Shown here piece by piece: positions 35,492 to 43,316 of a DNA stretch of 64,000 nt; position 1 is the first letter of the stretch; the number at the start of each line of letters is the position of its first letter. Made by a program: the position numbers and the translations under genes. Source of the DNA: Sphingobium sp. 15-1 (GTDB lineage Bacteria > Pseudomonadota > Alphaproteobacteria > Sphingomonadales > Sphingomonadaceae); NCBI RefSeq assembly GCF_013375535.1, contig NZ_JABXJG010000001.1:2046001-2110000 (forward strand). The letters run 5' to 3'. Below the pieces are notes generated by a model. The model saw nothing but the letters and a program-made list of their open reading frames with translations. It ran no database searches and was not told the DNA's origin.

Positions 35492-36141
35492 TCCGGCGCC
35501 CGGCGGGACGTTTCCTGCCGCTTCTTGGCTGCACGCTGATTCTCGCAAGCTGCGGCGGCGACGACATGCCCACGGAGAACCGGACCGGCCCCGTCCGCAT
35601 CGAAGGACAGAAGATCCGCGACGGCGACGAATCGGCCCTGTCCGGCACGCCGATGAACGAGCGGGTCGCCGTCATCGGCCTGCTCAACAAGCGCAACGGC
35701 ATCACAACCGATCTTAAGATGAAGCCCGGCGAAGCGCTGCGCGTGGGCGACGCCATCGTCCGGCTGCAAGCGTGCGAAACCACCGCGCCCTGGGAAAATG
35801 TCCAGGAAACCGGCGCCTTCGTGCAACTCGACGTGCGCAGCACCGCCGACAATAAATGGCGCCGCAATTTTTCCGGCTGGCTGTTCAAGGAACGGCCGGA
35901 CCGCAATGTGGTCCAGCACCCGATCTATGACGTCTGGGTGAGAAGCTGCACGATGTCCTGGCCCGAAACCGGCCCGGACACGGTGAAGCTGGGCGACAAG
36001 GGCGATGTGCCGGACGGACCGGCCAAGGCGTCCCCGGCGAGCGGCGAAAATGCCAGTTCCGCCCAGACGCCGGAGCCGCCCGCCAGCACGCCGCGCCCAG
36101 CCCCCAGCGCTACGCCGTCCAACGCACCCGCCAACGATTGA
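35488..36141 (+). CDS. DUF2155 secreted protein
   Basis: 217 residues from the ATG that overlaps the NDUFA12 stop. N-terminal lipoprotein-like signal (LLGCTLILASCGG, Cys at the lipobox). The DUF2155 domain holds VAVIGLLNKRNGITTDLKMK, LQACETTAPWENVQETGAFV, WRRNFSGWLFKERPDRNVVQ and PIYDVWVRSC, with paired cysteines. A Pro/Ala/Ser-rich tail (about 170-217) follows. The last 217 bases are also the 3' end of aat on the other strand. Function unknown; commonly linked with complex I genes. Confidence 0.85.
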   Translation: MIRRPAGRFLPLLGCTLILASCGGDDMPTENRTGPVRIEGQKIRDGDESALSGTPMNERVAVIGLLNKRNGITTDLKMKPGEALRVGDAIVRLQACETTAPWENVQETGAFVQLDVRSTADNKWRRNFSGWLFKERPDRNVVQHPIYDVWVRSCTMSWPETGPDTVKLGDKGDVPDGPAKASPASGENASSAQTPEPPASTPRPAPSATPSNAPAND

Positions 36142-36686
36142 AGATAATCGCGCTGGCTGATTTCGACGGCGCCCAATGAACGGAGATGCTCGGTCATGAA
36201 CTGGCAGTCGAGCAGCGTGAAGCCCCCGAAACGCATCCGCGCCGTCAGCCAGGCCAGCGCCACCTTGGACGCGTCGGTCCGCCGCGACACCATGCTTTCC
36301 CCAAAGAAGGCCCGCCCCAGCGCCACGCCATAAAGCCCGCCGACCAGTTCCTCCCCCTCCCACACCTCGACGCTGTGAGCGAAGCCGATCTCGTGCAGAT
36401 GGCGGTAGGCGCGCTCGATCGGATGGTTGATCCAGGTCGAGGGCCGATCCGGCGCGACCTGCGCGCAGAGCTGGACGATCCCGGCGAAGTCGCGATTGGC
36501 GGTCACCCGGAACCGTTCCCGCCGGATCGTCTTGGCCAGCGAATGGGAGATATGGAAGCCATCGAGCGGCATGATCGCCCGCCGCTTCGGCTCAATCCAG
36601 TAAACCTCGTCCGCTTCCCGGTCATCCGACATGGGAAACACGCCGATGGCATAGGCCTGCAACAGCACCAACGGATCAATCGTCAT
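35925..36686 (-). CDS. aat: leucyl/phenylalanyl-tRNA--protein transferase with antisense-encoded tail
   Basis: 253 residues from ATG 36686; a longer frame upstream runs through a repeat and is not real. The enzyme adds Leu or Phe to N-terminal Arg/Lys to make N-degrons for ClpS-ClpAP. Conserved blocks: YAIGVFPMSDDREADEVYWI, PDRPSTWINHPIERAYRHLH, HSVEVWEGEELVGGLYGVAL, FFGESMVSRRTDASKVAL and LLDCQFMTEHLRSLGAVEI. The normal protein ends soon after that point; here about 65 residues of Gly/Ala/Ser-rich sequence continue to the stop, all read antisense to the DUF2155 gene. Confidence 0.92.
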   Translation of the reverse strand: MTIDPLVLLQAYAIGVFPMSDDREADEVYWIEPKRRAIMPLDGFHISHSLAKTIRRERFRVTANRDFAGIVQLCAQVAPDRPSTWINHPIERAYRHLHEIGFAHSVEVWEGEELVGGLYGVALGRAFFGESMVSRRTDASKVALAWLTARMRFGGFTLLDCQFMTEHLRSLGAVEISQRDYLQSLAGALDGVALGAGRGVLAGGSGVWAELAFSPLAGDALAGPSGTSPLSPSFTVSGPVSGQDIVQLLTQTS

Positions 36687-36792
36687 CAGACAAAGACTTA
36701 GAACGAGATGAGCCGCCGCGCCAGTAGGACTTTCGCGCGTCGGCCTTCTCATTTGGATGGATTGCCGACCTGCTGCTTTCCGCGCAATATAT

Positions 36793-36879
36793 CGTGCTCC
36801 TGTGAAGGCAGGAGCCCAGTCCCGCCCTCCGTATATCATTGCATCGTCTGAACTGGGTTCCTGCCTTCGCAGGAACACG
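36793..36879. repeat. family A palindromic repeat, copy 5
   Basis: CGTGCTCCTGTGAAGGCAGG pairs with CCTGCCTTCGCAGGAACACG with two mismatches. It lies upstream of aat and downstream of the 2H phosphoesterase gene. Confidence 0.82.
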
Positions 36880-36939
36880 CCGCGCCTAATGTCCATTCGC
36901 TGACATTGCGCAGGTCACCCCCCGCCGGGATCACGTCCA

Positions 36940-37530
36940 TCAGAACAGATCATATTGCCCGCTACCGTTCAGCCGCCAGGTGGCGAGCGTTTCATGATGG
37001 GTGCGGCCGACATGGCTGCATATCAGCATGAACTGATCGGCATGCCAGCCGAAGCCGTCGACCCGCCGCTGTTCGGGACGGCCGTCGCGGTAGAAGAGCG
37101 TCTGATGCGGGCTGAAGCTCCAGCCGGGGCGCAACATCACGCCCGCCCCCTTCATGCCCGCCACGATCTGCTTTTGCAGCGCATTCAACAATGGCACCCC
37201 ATGCGAAGGGCGCAGCGCGGCCGATCGATTGCCGATGCTGAGCTGGTCCAGCCGCAGGTCGAAGGGTTCGGCCATCACCCCCGTTCCAGCGCGCAGCAGC
37301 GCCTTGATGACGGCATAGGGATAATCGACATAGTCGCAGGTGATCGCCAGCGTCACATGCTGATGATCCACGGCGATGCGCCGGGCGCCGGCGGCAATGG
37401 TTTCAGCGAAATGGTCCGTCTGGCGCGCGATCAGCGGGCTGGGCTTCAAGGCGAAGAACAGGCGGAACAGGGTATGGGCGGAACGGCTTTCCATCGCGTT
37501 GCTCCATGCGAATCGGGCATATTTGTTCAT
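36940..37530 (-). CDS. 2H phosphoesterase (2'-5' RNA ligase family)
   Basis: 196 residues from ATG 37530; the frame further upstream is antisense to the next gene and not real. Two HxT motifs define the fold: DHQHVTLAI (H58, T60) and SPHQTLFY (H142, T144). Similar ThpR proteins hydrolyse cyclic phosphodiester or RNA 2',3'-cyclic phosphates. Met13 (MESRSAHTLFRLFFALKP) is an alternative start closer to the usual N-terminus. Divergent from the PNPOx-like gene. RNA substrate not known. Confidence 0.83.
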   Translation of the reverse strand: MNKYARFAWSNAMESRSAHTLFRLFFALKPSPLIARQTDHFAETIAAGARRIAVDHQHVTLAITCDYVDYPYAVIKALLRAGTGVMAEPFDLRLDQLSIGNRSAALRPSHGVPLLNALQKQIVAGMKGAGVMLRPGWSFSPHQTLFYRDGRPEQRRVDGFGWHADQFMLICSHVGRTHHETLATWRLNGSGQYDLF

Positions 37531-37617
37531 GATATGTTCTTTTTGACCGTAAGGCGAATCCTCGGGAGCCTGCCATGATGTGATGCGTTTAGGCGGAAGC
37601 GGACAAGGAGAGTGACG

Positions 37618-38055
37618 ATGATGCAGTTGACGCTCGCCAACCTGGCGGAGAAGATGAAGGACATCGATTTCGCGATGTTGTCGACCCATGCGGACGACGG
37701 GCAGATCGGCGCGCGGCCGATGAGCAACAACCGGGATGTCGCCTATGGCGGCGACAGCTATTATTTCACCACCGAAGACACGCTGATGGTCAAGGATATT
37801 GAGCGCGATCCGCGGGTCGGGCTTTCCTTTCAGGGCCGGACGGGGCTGCTCAAGCAGAAGCCGCTGTTCATCGCCGTGGAGGGCCGCGCCGACCTGATCC
37901 GCGACCGCGACGCGTTCGAGGCGCATTGGAACAGCGATCTGCAAGGCTGGTTCGAAGAAGGGCCGGACACGCCGGGGCTGGTGATGATAAAGGTTCACGC
38001 GGAGCGCGCCCATGTCTGGGACGGCGAGAATGAGGCGGAACTGGAGCTTGGATGA
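37618..38055 (+). CDS. pyridoxamine-5'-phosphate-oxidase-like flavin protein (general stress type)
   Basis: 145 residues from ATG 37618, with AAGGAG about ten bases upstream. Split-barrel flavin fold: MLSTHADDGQIGARPMSNN, SYYFTTEDTLMVKDIERDPR, VGLSFQGRTGLLKQKPLF and the closing VKVHAERAHVWDGE-like segment. These YhbP/GS26 proteins bind FMN, F420 or haem; the exact cofactor cannot be told. The stop overlaps the start of the next gene (ATGA), so the two form an operon. Confidence 0.85.
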   Translation: MMQLTLANLAEKMKDIDFAMLSTHADDGQIGARPMSNNRDVAYGGDSYYFTTEDTLMVKDIERDPRVGLSFQGRTGLLKQKPLFIAVEGRADLIRDRDAFEAHWNSDLQGWFEEGPDTPGLVMIKVHAERAHVWDGENEAELELG

Positions 38056-38498
38056 CATTCGGCCGTGCGGCGCCTGAAAGGCGGGGGAGACGGATCGCGC
38101 GGATGATGCTGGCGGCGGCCTATGGCGTGGCCGGGGTCGCGCACCTGACCCGGCCCGGCGGCTTCGTCGCGATCACGCCGGATTGGGTGCCCTCTCCCGA
38201 GACCGTGGTCGCGCTGACCGGAGCGGCGGAGATTGCGGGGGCGGTCGGGCTGATGATCCCCCCCTTGCGCAAGGCGGCGGGGGTTGGACTGGCGCTCTAT
38301 GCGTTATGCGTCTGGCCGGCCAATTTCCATCATGCGCTGAGCGACGTTCCGCTGAACGGCGTCCATCTGAGCTGGTGGTATCATGGGCCACGGCTGGCGT
38401 TGCAGCCCGTGATCATCTGGTGGGCGCTTTGGGCGAGCGGCGCGGTGGACTGGCCTTTCGGGGCGGGTCGCCCTCATCGAAATCCTCCCCATCCCTAG
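38052..38498 (+). CDS. DoxX-like small membrane protein
   Basis: 148 residues with four transmembrane segments: MMLAAAYGVAGVAHLTRP, VVALTGAAEIAGAVGLMIPP, AAGVGLALYALCVWPANFHH and LALQPVIIWWALWASGAV. The order and the GAAEIAGAVGLM block fit the DoxX/DUF417 group. The basic N-terminus and Pro-rich C-terminus are extra. It is translationally coupled to the PNPOx-like gene, suggesting a shared redox or stress role; no function established. Confidence 0.75.
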   Translation: MTFGRAAPERRGRRIARMMLAAAYGVAGVAHLTRPGGFVAITPDWVPSPETVVALTGAAEIAGAVGLMIPPLRKAAGVGLALYALCVWPANFHHALSDVPLNGVHLSWWYHGPRLALQPVIIWWALWASGAVDWPFGAGRPHRNPPHP

Positions 38499-38599
38499 TC
38501 GCGAACGGGCCGGTCGCTGCCTTTCGGACAAGAGACGATTGTCTTTGCAGGCACCGGCCTTACTGTGTCGCGCTTCGGACGAACAGCCAGCCAGAGAGA

Positions 38600-40651
38600 A
38601 TGATGACCCGCCATATCCCATGGATTCTGATCGCCATCGTCGGCGCGGTGGCGCTGTCAGTGGTGGCCGTGTCGCGCGGCGAGGCGGTCAATGCGCTCTG
38701 GATCGTGGTGGCGGCGGTGAGCAGCTTCCTCGTCGCCTATCGCTATTATGCGCTCTATATTGCGCGGAATGTGATGCGGCTGGACCCGTCGCGGCCCACG
38801 CCGGCGATCCGGCGGGCCGATGGGCTGGACTATGTCGCGACCGACCGGACAGTATTGTTCGGGCATCATTTCGCCGCGATCGCCGGGGCCGGGCCCCTGG
38901 TGGGACCGGTGCTGGCGGCGCAGATGGGCTATCTGCCGGGCACGCTCTGGATCATCGCGGGCGTGGTGCTGGCGGGCGCGGTGCAGGACTTCATGGTCCT
39001 CTTCATCTCCATGCGGCGGGACGGCAAGTCGCTGGGCGAGCTGATCCGCATGGAAATGGGGCAAGTCGCCGGGACCATCGCGCTATTCGGCGCCTTCATG
39101 ATCATGGTGATCATCCTCGCCGTGCTGGCCTTGATCGTGGTCAAGGCACTGGCGGAAAGCCCCTGGGGCATGTTCACCGTGGCGGCAACGGTGCCATTGG
39201 CGATGGCCATGGGCGCCTATACGCGCTGGATCAGGCCGGGGCGGATCGGGGAAGTGTCGTTGCTGGGGCTGGTCGGGCTGCTGGCGGCGATCGTCTATGG
39301 GCAGAGCATCGCGCAGTCGCCGGTCTGGGGGCCGGCCTTCACCTTCACGCCGGTTCAGCTTTGCTGGATATTGATCGGCTATGGCGCGGTGGCTTCGGTG
39401 CTGCCGGTATGGCTGTTGCTGGCGCCGCGCGATTATCTGTCGACCTTCCTCAAGATCGGGGCGATCGCGGCACTGGCGATTGGCATCGTCATCATGGCGC
39501 CGCCGCTCAAGATGCACGCCGTCACCCAGTTCGCGAGCGGCAACGGGCCGGTCTGGGCGGGCGGGCTATTCCCCTTCCTGTTCATCACCATTGCCTGCGG
39601 GGCGGTGTCTGGCTTCCATGCCCTCATTTCCAGCGGCACTACGCCCAAGCTGATCGCCAGCGAAGCCCATGCGCCGATCATCGGCTATGGCGCGATGCTG
39701 ATGGAGGCGTTCGTGGCGATCATGGCGCTGGTGGGCGCATCGATCCTCGATCCGGGCATTTATTTCACCATGAACAGCCCGGCGGCGGTGATCGGCAAGG
39801 ATGCGGTCAGCGCGGCGGCGGCGGTGACGGCCATGGGTTTCCCGATCTCGCCCGAACTGATCGTCCAGACCGCGAAGGATGTGGGAGAGCATAGCATCAT
39901 CTCCCGCGCTGGCGGGGCGCCGACGCTGGCGGTGGCGATGGCGGAGATTTTCTCCCATGTCGTGGGCGGCCCGGCGATGAAGGCCTTCTGGTATCATTTC
40001 GCGATATTGTTCGAAGCGCTCTTCATCCTGACCGCCGTGGATGCGGGCACGCGGGCCGGGCGCTTCATGTTGCAGGATCTGATCGCGCTGGCGGTGCCGG
40101 GGTTCAAGGAGACGAAGAGCATGGCGCCGGGCATCGTCGCCACGGCGCTGACGGTCGCGGCCTGGGGATTTTTTCTGTATCAGGGCGTCACCGATCCGCT
40201 CGGCGGGGTGAACACGCTCTGGCCGGTGTTCGGCATTTCCAACCAGATGCTGGCGGCCATCGCGCTGATGCTGGGGACGGCGGTGCTGTTCCGGATGAAG
40301 CGGGACAGGTTCGCCTGGGTGACGTTGGCGCCGACGGCGTGGCTGTTGATCTGCACCCTGTCGGCGGGCTGGCTGAAGCTGTTCTCGGCCGACGCGAAGG
40401 TGGGTTTCCTGGCGCATGCGGCCAAGTTCGGCGCGGCGGCTGACAGGGGCGAAGTGCTGGCACCCGCCAAGTCGATGGCGGAGATGGAAGCGATCATCTT
40501 CAACGACCGGGTCGATGCCGGGTTGGTGGCGATCTTCCTGTTCGTGGTGCTGGCGGTGCTGTTCTTCACGGTGCGGACCTGCCTGGCGGCGCGGAGAGTT
40601 GCGGCGCCGACTGCGCGGGAGATTCCGGCACAACTGGTGCCGGCGGAATGA
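38600..40651 (+). CDS. cstA: CstA carbon starvation/pyruvate transporter
   Basis: 683 residues from ATG 38600 (ATGATG, with CCAGAGAG upstream); the longer frame to 38183 overlaps the DoxX-like gene out of frame and is not real. About 16-18 transmembrane segments. Signature blocks: FGHHFAAIAGAGPLVGPVLA, AGAVQDFMVLFISMRRDGKS, ISSGTTPKLIASEAHAPIIG, FAILFEALFILTAVDAGTRA and VFGISNQMLAAIALML. CstA imports pyruvate or peptides during carbon limitation. It overlaps ybdD by four bases, the usual partner arrangement. Confidence 0.95.
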   Translation: MMTRHIPWILIAIVGAVALSVVAVSRGEAVNALWIVVAAVSSFLVAYRYYALYIARNVMRLDPSRPTPAIRRADGLDYVATDRTVLFGHHFAAIAGAGPLVGPVLAAQMGYLPGTLWIIAGVVLAGAVQDFMVLFISMRRDGKSLGELIRMEMGQVAGTIALFGAFMIMVIILAVLALIVVKALAESPWGMFTVAATVPLAMAMGAYTRWIRPGRIGEVSLLGLVGLLAAIVYGQSIAQSPVWGPAFTFTPVQLCWILIGYGAVASVLPVWLLLAPRDYLSTFLKIGAIAALAIGIVIMAPPLKMHAVTQFASGNGPVWAGGLFPFLFITIACGAVSGFHALISSGTTPKLIASEAHAPIIGYGAMLMEAFVAIMALVGASILDPGIYFTMNSPAAVIGKDAVSAAAAVTAMGFPISPELIVQTAKDVGEHSIISRAGGAPTLAVAMAEIFSHVVGGPAMKAFWYHFAILFEALFILTAVDAGTRAGRFMLQDLIALAVPGFKETKSMAPGIVATALTVAAWGFFLYQGVTDPLGGVNTLWPVFGISNQMLAAIALMLGTAVLFRMKRDRFAWVTLAPTAWLLICTLSAGWLKLFSADAKVGFLAHAAKFGAAADRGEVLAPAKSMAEMEAIIFNDRVDAGLVAIFLFVVLAVLFFTVRTCLAARRVAAPTAREIPAQLVPAE

Positions 40652-40833
40652 GTGTCTTCCTCCACAGGCTGCGGCAGATGGCGCGGATGATGGTCGGGGT
40701 GCCGGATTATGACGCCTATTTGCGGCATATGCGGGAGCATCATCCCGAACGGCCGCCCATGGATCGGACCGCCTTTTTCCGGGAGCGGCAGGAGGCGCGC
40801 TATGGGGGCAAGAATGGGGGGAAGTGCTGCTAG
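40648..40833 (+). CDS. ybdD: YbdD/YjiX family small protein
   Basis: 61 residues, typical length of the YbdD/YjiX (DUF466) family. MARMMVGVPDYDAYLRHMRE and HHPERPPMDRTAFFRERQEA are the conserved core, and the C-terminus ends GGKNGGKCC, like the KCC end of Escherichia coli YbdD. Members are partners of CstA-type transporters and needed for pyruvate uptake. Start ATG overlaps the cstA stop (ATGA). Confidence 0.93.
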   Translation: MSVFLHRLRQMARMMVGVPDYDAYLRHMREHHPERPPMDRTAFFRERQEARYGGKNGGKCC

Positions 40834-40872
40834 AGTCTATGTAGAGACTATGCTGGTTGATTGAAGCGCAAC

Positions 40873-40938
40873 CTGCTCCTGCATAGGCTGGAGTCCATTC
40901 GCGCCGTCTGAACTGGGTTCCTGCCTGCTCAGGAACAT
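40873..40938. repeat. family A palindromic repeat, degenerate copy 6
   Basis: Shortened and mutated: CTGCTCCTGCATAGGCTGGAG ... ACTGGGTTCCTGCCTGCTCAGGA. The arms still pair in part. It follows ybdD and may be the end of that transcript. Confidence 0.65.
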
Positions 40939-41041
40939 GGTTGAACTTAACAGGCCATAATCCGGGGAAGCGTTGCGCCATTTCCCCTCCACCATTTGCT
41001 TTGCAAACGGTCCCCCTCCCCATCCCTGATGGGGAGGATTT

Positions 41042-41959
41042 TTAGTGCTTGGCGTTGAAGCCAGCGATCATGCCCGCCGCGATGGAAAGGGCGATTTCGG
41101 CGGCACCCACTGCACCTATGTCGAGGCCGGCCGGGCCGTCTATGCGCGCCAAATCGTCCGCCGAGAAGCCCATGGCAGTCAGCCGCTCCAACCGCGCCGC
41201 GTGGCTTTTGCGCGATCCCAGCGCGGCGATATAGCCGGTGGGCGCGCGCAGGGCGACCGCCAGCGCGGGATCGTCGATCTTGATGTCATGGCTGAGCGTC
41301 ACCACCGCCGTCGATTCGCCGGGAAAGCGGGCAACGACCGCTTCGTCAGGCCAGCGATCGTCCAGTTCGACGCCAGGGAAGCGCTCCTCCGTCAAGAAGC
41401 GGCCACGCGGGTCGATGATGACCGGGGTGACGCCGATCGCCTGCGCCAGCGCGCTCAGCGACTGGGCGATCTGCACCGCGCCGACGATCAGCACCCGGCG
41501 CGGCGGATCGTAGCGGTTGTGGAACTGTCCCTCGATCGCGCCTTCCCACGTCTCTCCCGTTTCCAGGTCGGTGGACAGGATGAGCGCCCTGCCTTTCCCG
41601 CTTTCCGCCGCGATCCGCTCGAACAGCGCCGGATCGAAGCCCTCGGGGCCGACCGGCTGGACCAGCACGCTGATTTCCCCGCCGCAGGGCAGGCCGACCG
41701 CCCAGGCGTCGCCATCGGCCACACCATATATCTCCAGATGCGCCGGACGCCCGGCGATCACTTCGGCGGCGCGCTGGAGCACGTCGGTTTCGACGCATCC
41801 GCCCGATATGCTGCCCTCGAAGCGGCCATCCTCATGCACGATCATATGGCTGCCGCGCGGCCGGGGCGCCGAGCCCCAGGTCGACACGACCGTCGCCAGC
41901 GCCAGCCGCGCGCCGCGCCATTCCATGGCCTTGCGGATGATCGCGCCATTGTCGTTCAA
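41042..41959 (-). CDS. XdhC/CoxI-family protein
   Basis: 305 residues from TTG 41959. Its ribosome site AGGAGG overlaps the stop codon of the preceding gene (TTTAGGAGG), so translation is coupled; an in-frame ATG at 41995 lies inside that gene. N-terminal XdhC domain: TVVSTWGSAPRPRGSHMIVH, GSISGGCVETDVL and GVADGDAWAVGLPCGGEISV (with the conserved Cys). C-terminal Rossmann part: RVLIVGAVQIAQSLSALAQA. XdhC proteins sulfurate and insert molybdenum cofactor into xanthine-dehydrogenase-type enzymes. No such enzyme is adjacent; the mod genes are 35 kb away. Confidence 0.88.
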   Translation of the reverse strand: MNDNGAIIRKAMEWRGARLALATVVSTWGSAPRPRGSHMIVHEDGRFEGSISGGCVETDVLQRAAEVIAGRPAHLEIYGVADGDAWAVGLPCGGEISVLVQPVGPEGFDPALFERIAAESGKGRALILSTDLETGETWEGAIEGQFHNRYDPPRRVLIVGAVQIAQSLSALAQAIGVTPVIIDPRGRFLTEERFPGVELDDRWPDEAVVARFPGESTAVVTLSHDIKIDDPALAVALRAPTGYIAALGSRKSHAARLERLTAMGFSADDLARIDGPAGLDIGAVGAAEIALSIAAGMIAGFNAKH

Positions 41960-41970
41960 AATAGTACCTC

Positions 41971-42642
41971 CTAAACCAGCCGTCGTCCGGTCCATACCAC
42001 TCGTCCGACGATCACGACCAGTGCCGGATCGATGTCGATCCAGTCAGGATAATGGGGATTGTCGCTGAGCACCGAAAACAGTCCCCGGCGCGGCCCCATC
42101 GCGACCCGCTTCACCATCAGCACGCCGTCGAGCCGCAGCACATAGACGCCATCGCGCAGCCGCGCCGCGTCATCGTCATGATCGACCATGATCTCATCGC
42201 CGTCGCTCAGCGTCGGCGCCATGGATTCGCCGTCGACGCGGATGATCGATATTTTTTGCGGCCGCACGCCCAGATGGCGCAGCCAGTTGGCGTCGAACGC
42301 CATCACGCCCGTTGTCCGCTCATCCTCGTCCAGCGATCCCGGTCCGGCCGATGCGCCCAGGGACAGGCGCGGCACGGTGACGACGGAGGGCAAGGATCGC
42401 CCCTTGGCCGGCGCGGTTCCGCGCGCGGCCGATCCGCCCAGCATATCCTCCGCCACGCCGAAATAGCGGGCCAGGATTCGCCGGTCCTCCTCGTCCAGCT
42501 TGCGGGGCGTGCCGCGCTTGATGAACTGCTGGATGTAGGCGGGATTGCGGTTGAGCAGGCGCGAGAGATCGGAATAGCTGTCCCCCCGCTCGGCAATCAG
42601 CCGCTCCAGCACGATGCGTGGATCTTCTCCGTTACCGACCAT
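41971..42642 (-). CDS. HTH/S24 peptidase-like repressor (CI/LexA type)
   Basis: 223 residues. The N-terminal helix-turn-helix region (about 10-65, SYSDLSRLLNRNPAYIQQFI) is followed by a linker and an S24 catalytic domain with nucleophile S140 in VDGESMAPTLSDGDE and general base K178 in GVLMVKRVA. The arrangement is that of phage CI or UmuD/LexA-like repressors that self-cleave on RecA activation. A clear Ala-Gly cleavage site was not identified in the linker, so cleavage is uncertain. It is the first gene of a unit with XdhC. A palindrome sits in its likely promoter (42649-42688). Confidence 0.88.
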   Translation of the reverse strand: MVGNGEDPRIVLERLIAERGDSYSDLSRLLNRNPAYIQQFIKRGTPRKLDEEDRRILARYFGVAEDMLGGSAARGTAPAKGRSLPSVVTVPRLSLGASAGPGSLDEDERTTGVMAFDANWLRHLGVRPQKISIIRVDGESMAPTLSDGDEIMVDHDDDAARLRDGVYVLRLDGVLMVKRVAMGPRRGLFSVLSDNPHYPDWIDIDPALVVIVGRVVWTGRRLV

Positions 42643-42648
42643 ATTTCA

Positions 42649-42688
42649 TCCATAATGATAGGAATTTTCCTAGACAAGTAGGAAATAG
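42649..42688 (-). promoter_or_regulatory. candidate promoter and operator for the S24 repressor
   Basis: On the minus strand TTGTCT (42672-42677) and TATGGA (42649-42654) are spaced 17 bases apart, a plausible -35/-10 pair. The spacer holds a palindrome TAGGAA-TT-TTCCTA (42659-42672, plus-strand reading), and a second TAGGAA half-site begins exactly 20 bases on (42679). The start codon at 42642 would lie at or near +1, so the message may be leaderless, as for lambda cI. Binding by the repressor is inferred from placement. Confidence 0.45.
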
Positions 42689-42754
42689 GGTAACAAGAAA
42701 ATGACCTATGGATTCGCAGGGGGCGAATCGAATCGACAGAGGAGAAGCAGGACG

Positions 42755-42940
42755 ATGCTGTTGCGTGCCGTCGAAAAATTTCTGCGGGAAAATGGCGTTC
42801 CGGCGACCCGATTCGGCCGAGAGAGCGTCCGCGATCCACGGCTGGTCTTCGATCTGCGCAAGGGGCGCGAACCGGGCGACAGAATGAGGAGACGGGTAGA
42901 ACATTTCATGAACACATATCGCAGGAGCGCCAGCGAATGA
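42755..42940 (+). CDS. small unknown protein, 61 residues
   Basis: Starts at ATG 42755, with GAGGAG and AGGA upstream. Sequence is basic and helical: LLRAVEKFLRENGVPATRFG, then DPRLVFDLRKGREPGD, ending MNTYRRSASE. It reads like a small DNA- or RNA-binding protein, but I recognise no family. It is divergent from the S24 repressor and overlaps the next gene by four bases (ATGA), so the pair is an operon that the repressor may control. Confidence 0.7.
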   Translation: MLLRAVEKFLRENGVPATRFGRESVRDPRLVFDLRKGREPGDRMRRRVEHFMNTYRRSASE

Positions 42941-43308
42941 CAAGCATCGACATGAACGCCTCCAAGGGAAATCTGGTCCGAAATGGGGAGTCAGCGGCGA
43001 AAGCACGCGATCCCCTGCCCCGGCTATTGGCGCAATTGCTGGAGCGGGCGGGGGCGCCCGTCACGGTGGATCGCGCCGCCAGCCGCCCATGGGCCAGCGC
43101 GCTGTTTCAGGGGCGGCGCCATGTCGTCGCGCTGACCCTCGCCGGGCCCGATGCGGCGGAACGGCGCGCAGCCTTTGTCGAAGGGATAGAGGAAGCGGAA
43201 TGGAACCTGACAGGTCATTTCGTCGCTGACATCAGCGTCGACGGCAATCGTCCGGCGCCGGGCGGCGAATGGATCGAGCTGTCGGCGCTGACCATCGAGG
43301 ATTGGTGA
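42937..43308 (+). CDS. unknown protein, 123 residues
   Basis: Translationally coupled to the 61-residue gene. No signal peptide or membrane segment. Features: LLAQLLERAGAPVTVDRAAS, ALFQGRRHVVALTLAGPDAA and an acidic C-terminus ending ELSALTIEDW. The alternating hydrophobic pattern from residue 58 suggests an alpha/beta fold. I recognise no family. Convergent with the next gene nine bases away. Confidence 0.68.
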   Translation: MTSIDMNASKGNLVRNGESAAKARDPLPRLLAQLLERAGAPVTVDRAASRPWASALFQGRRHVVALTLAGPDAAERRAAFVEGIEEAEWNLTGHFVADISVDGNRPAPGGEWIELSALTIEDW

Positions 43309-43316
43309 GCGCTGAC

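Noticed and set aside
36687..36896. N-terminal extension of Aat
   Set aside because: The frame passes through an intergenic repeat (36793-36879) before the conserved MTIDPLVLLQAY start.
37531..38058. Upstream half of a 372-codon minus-strand frame including the 2H protein
   Set aside because: It is antisense to the PNPOx-like gene, which has a strong ribosome site and family match.
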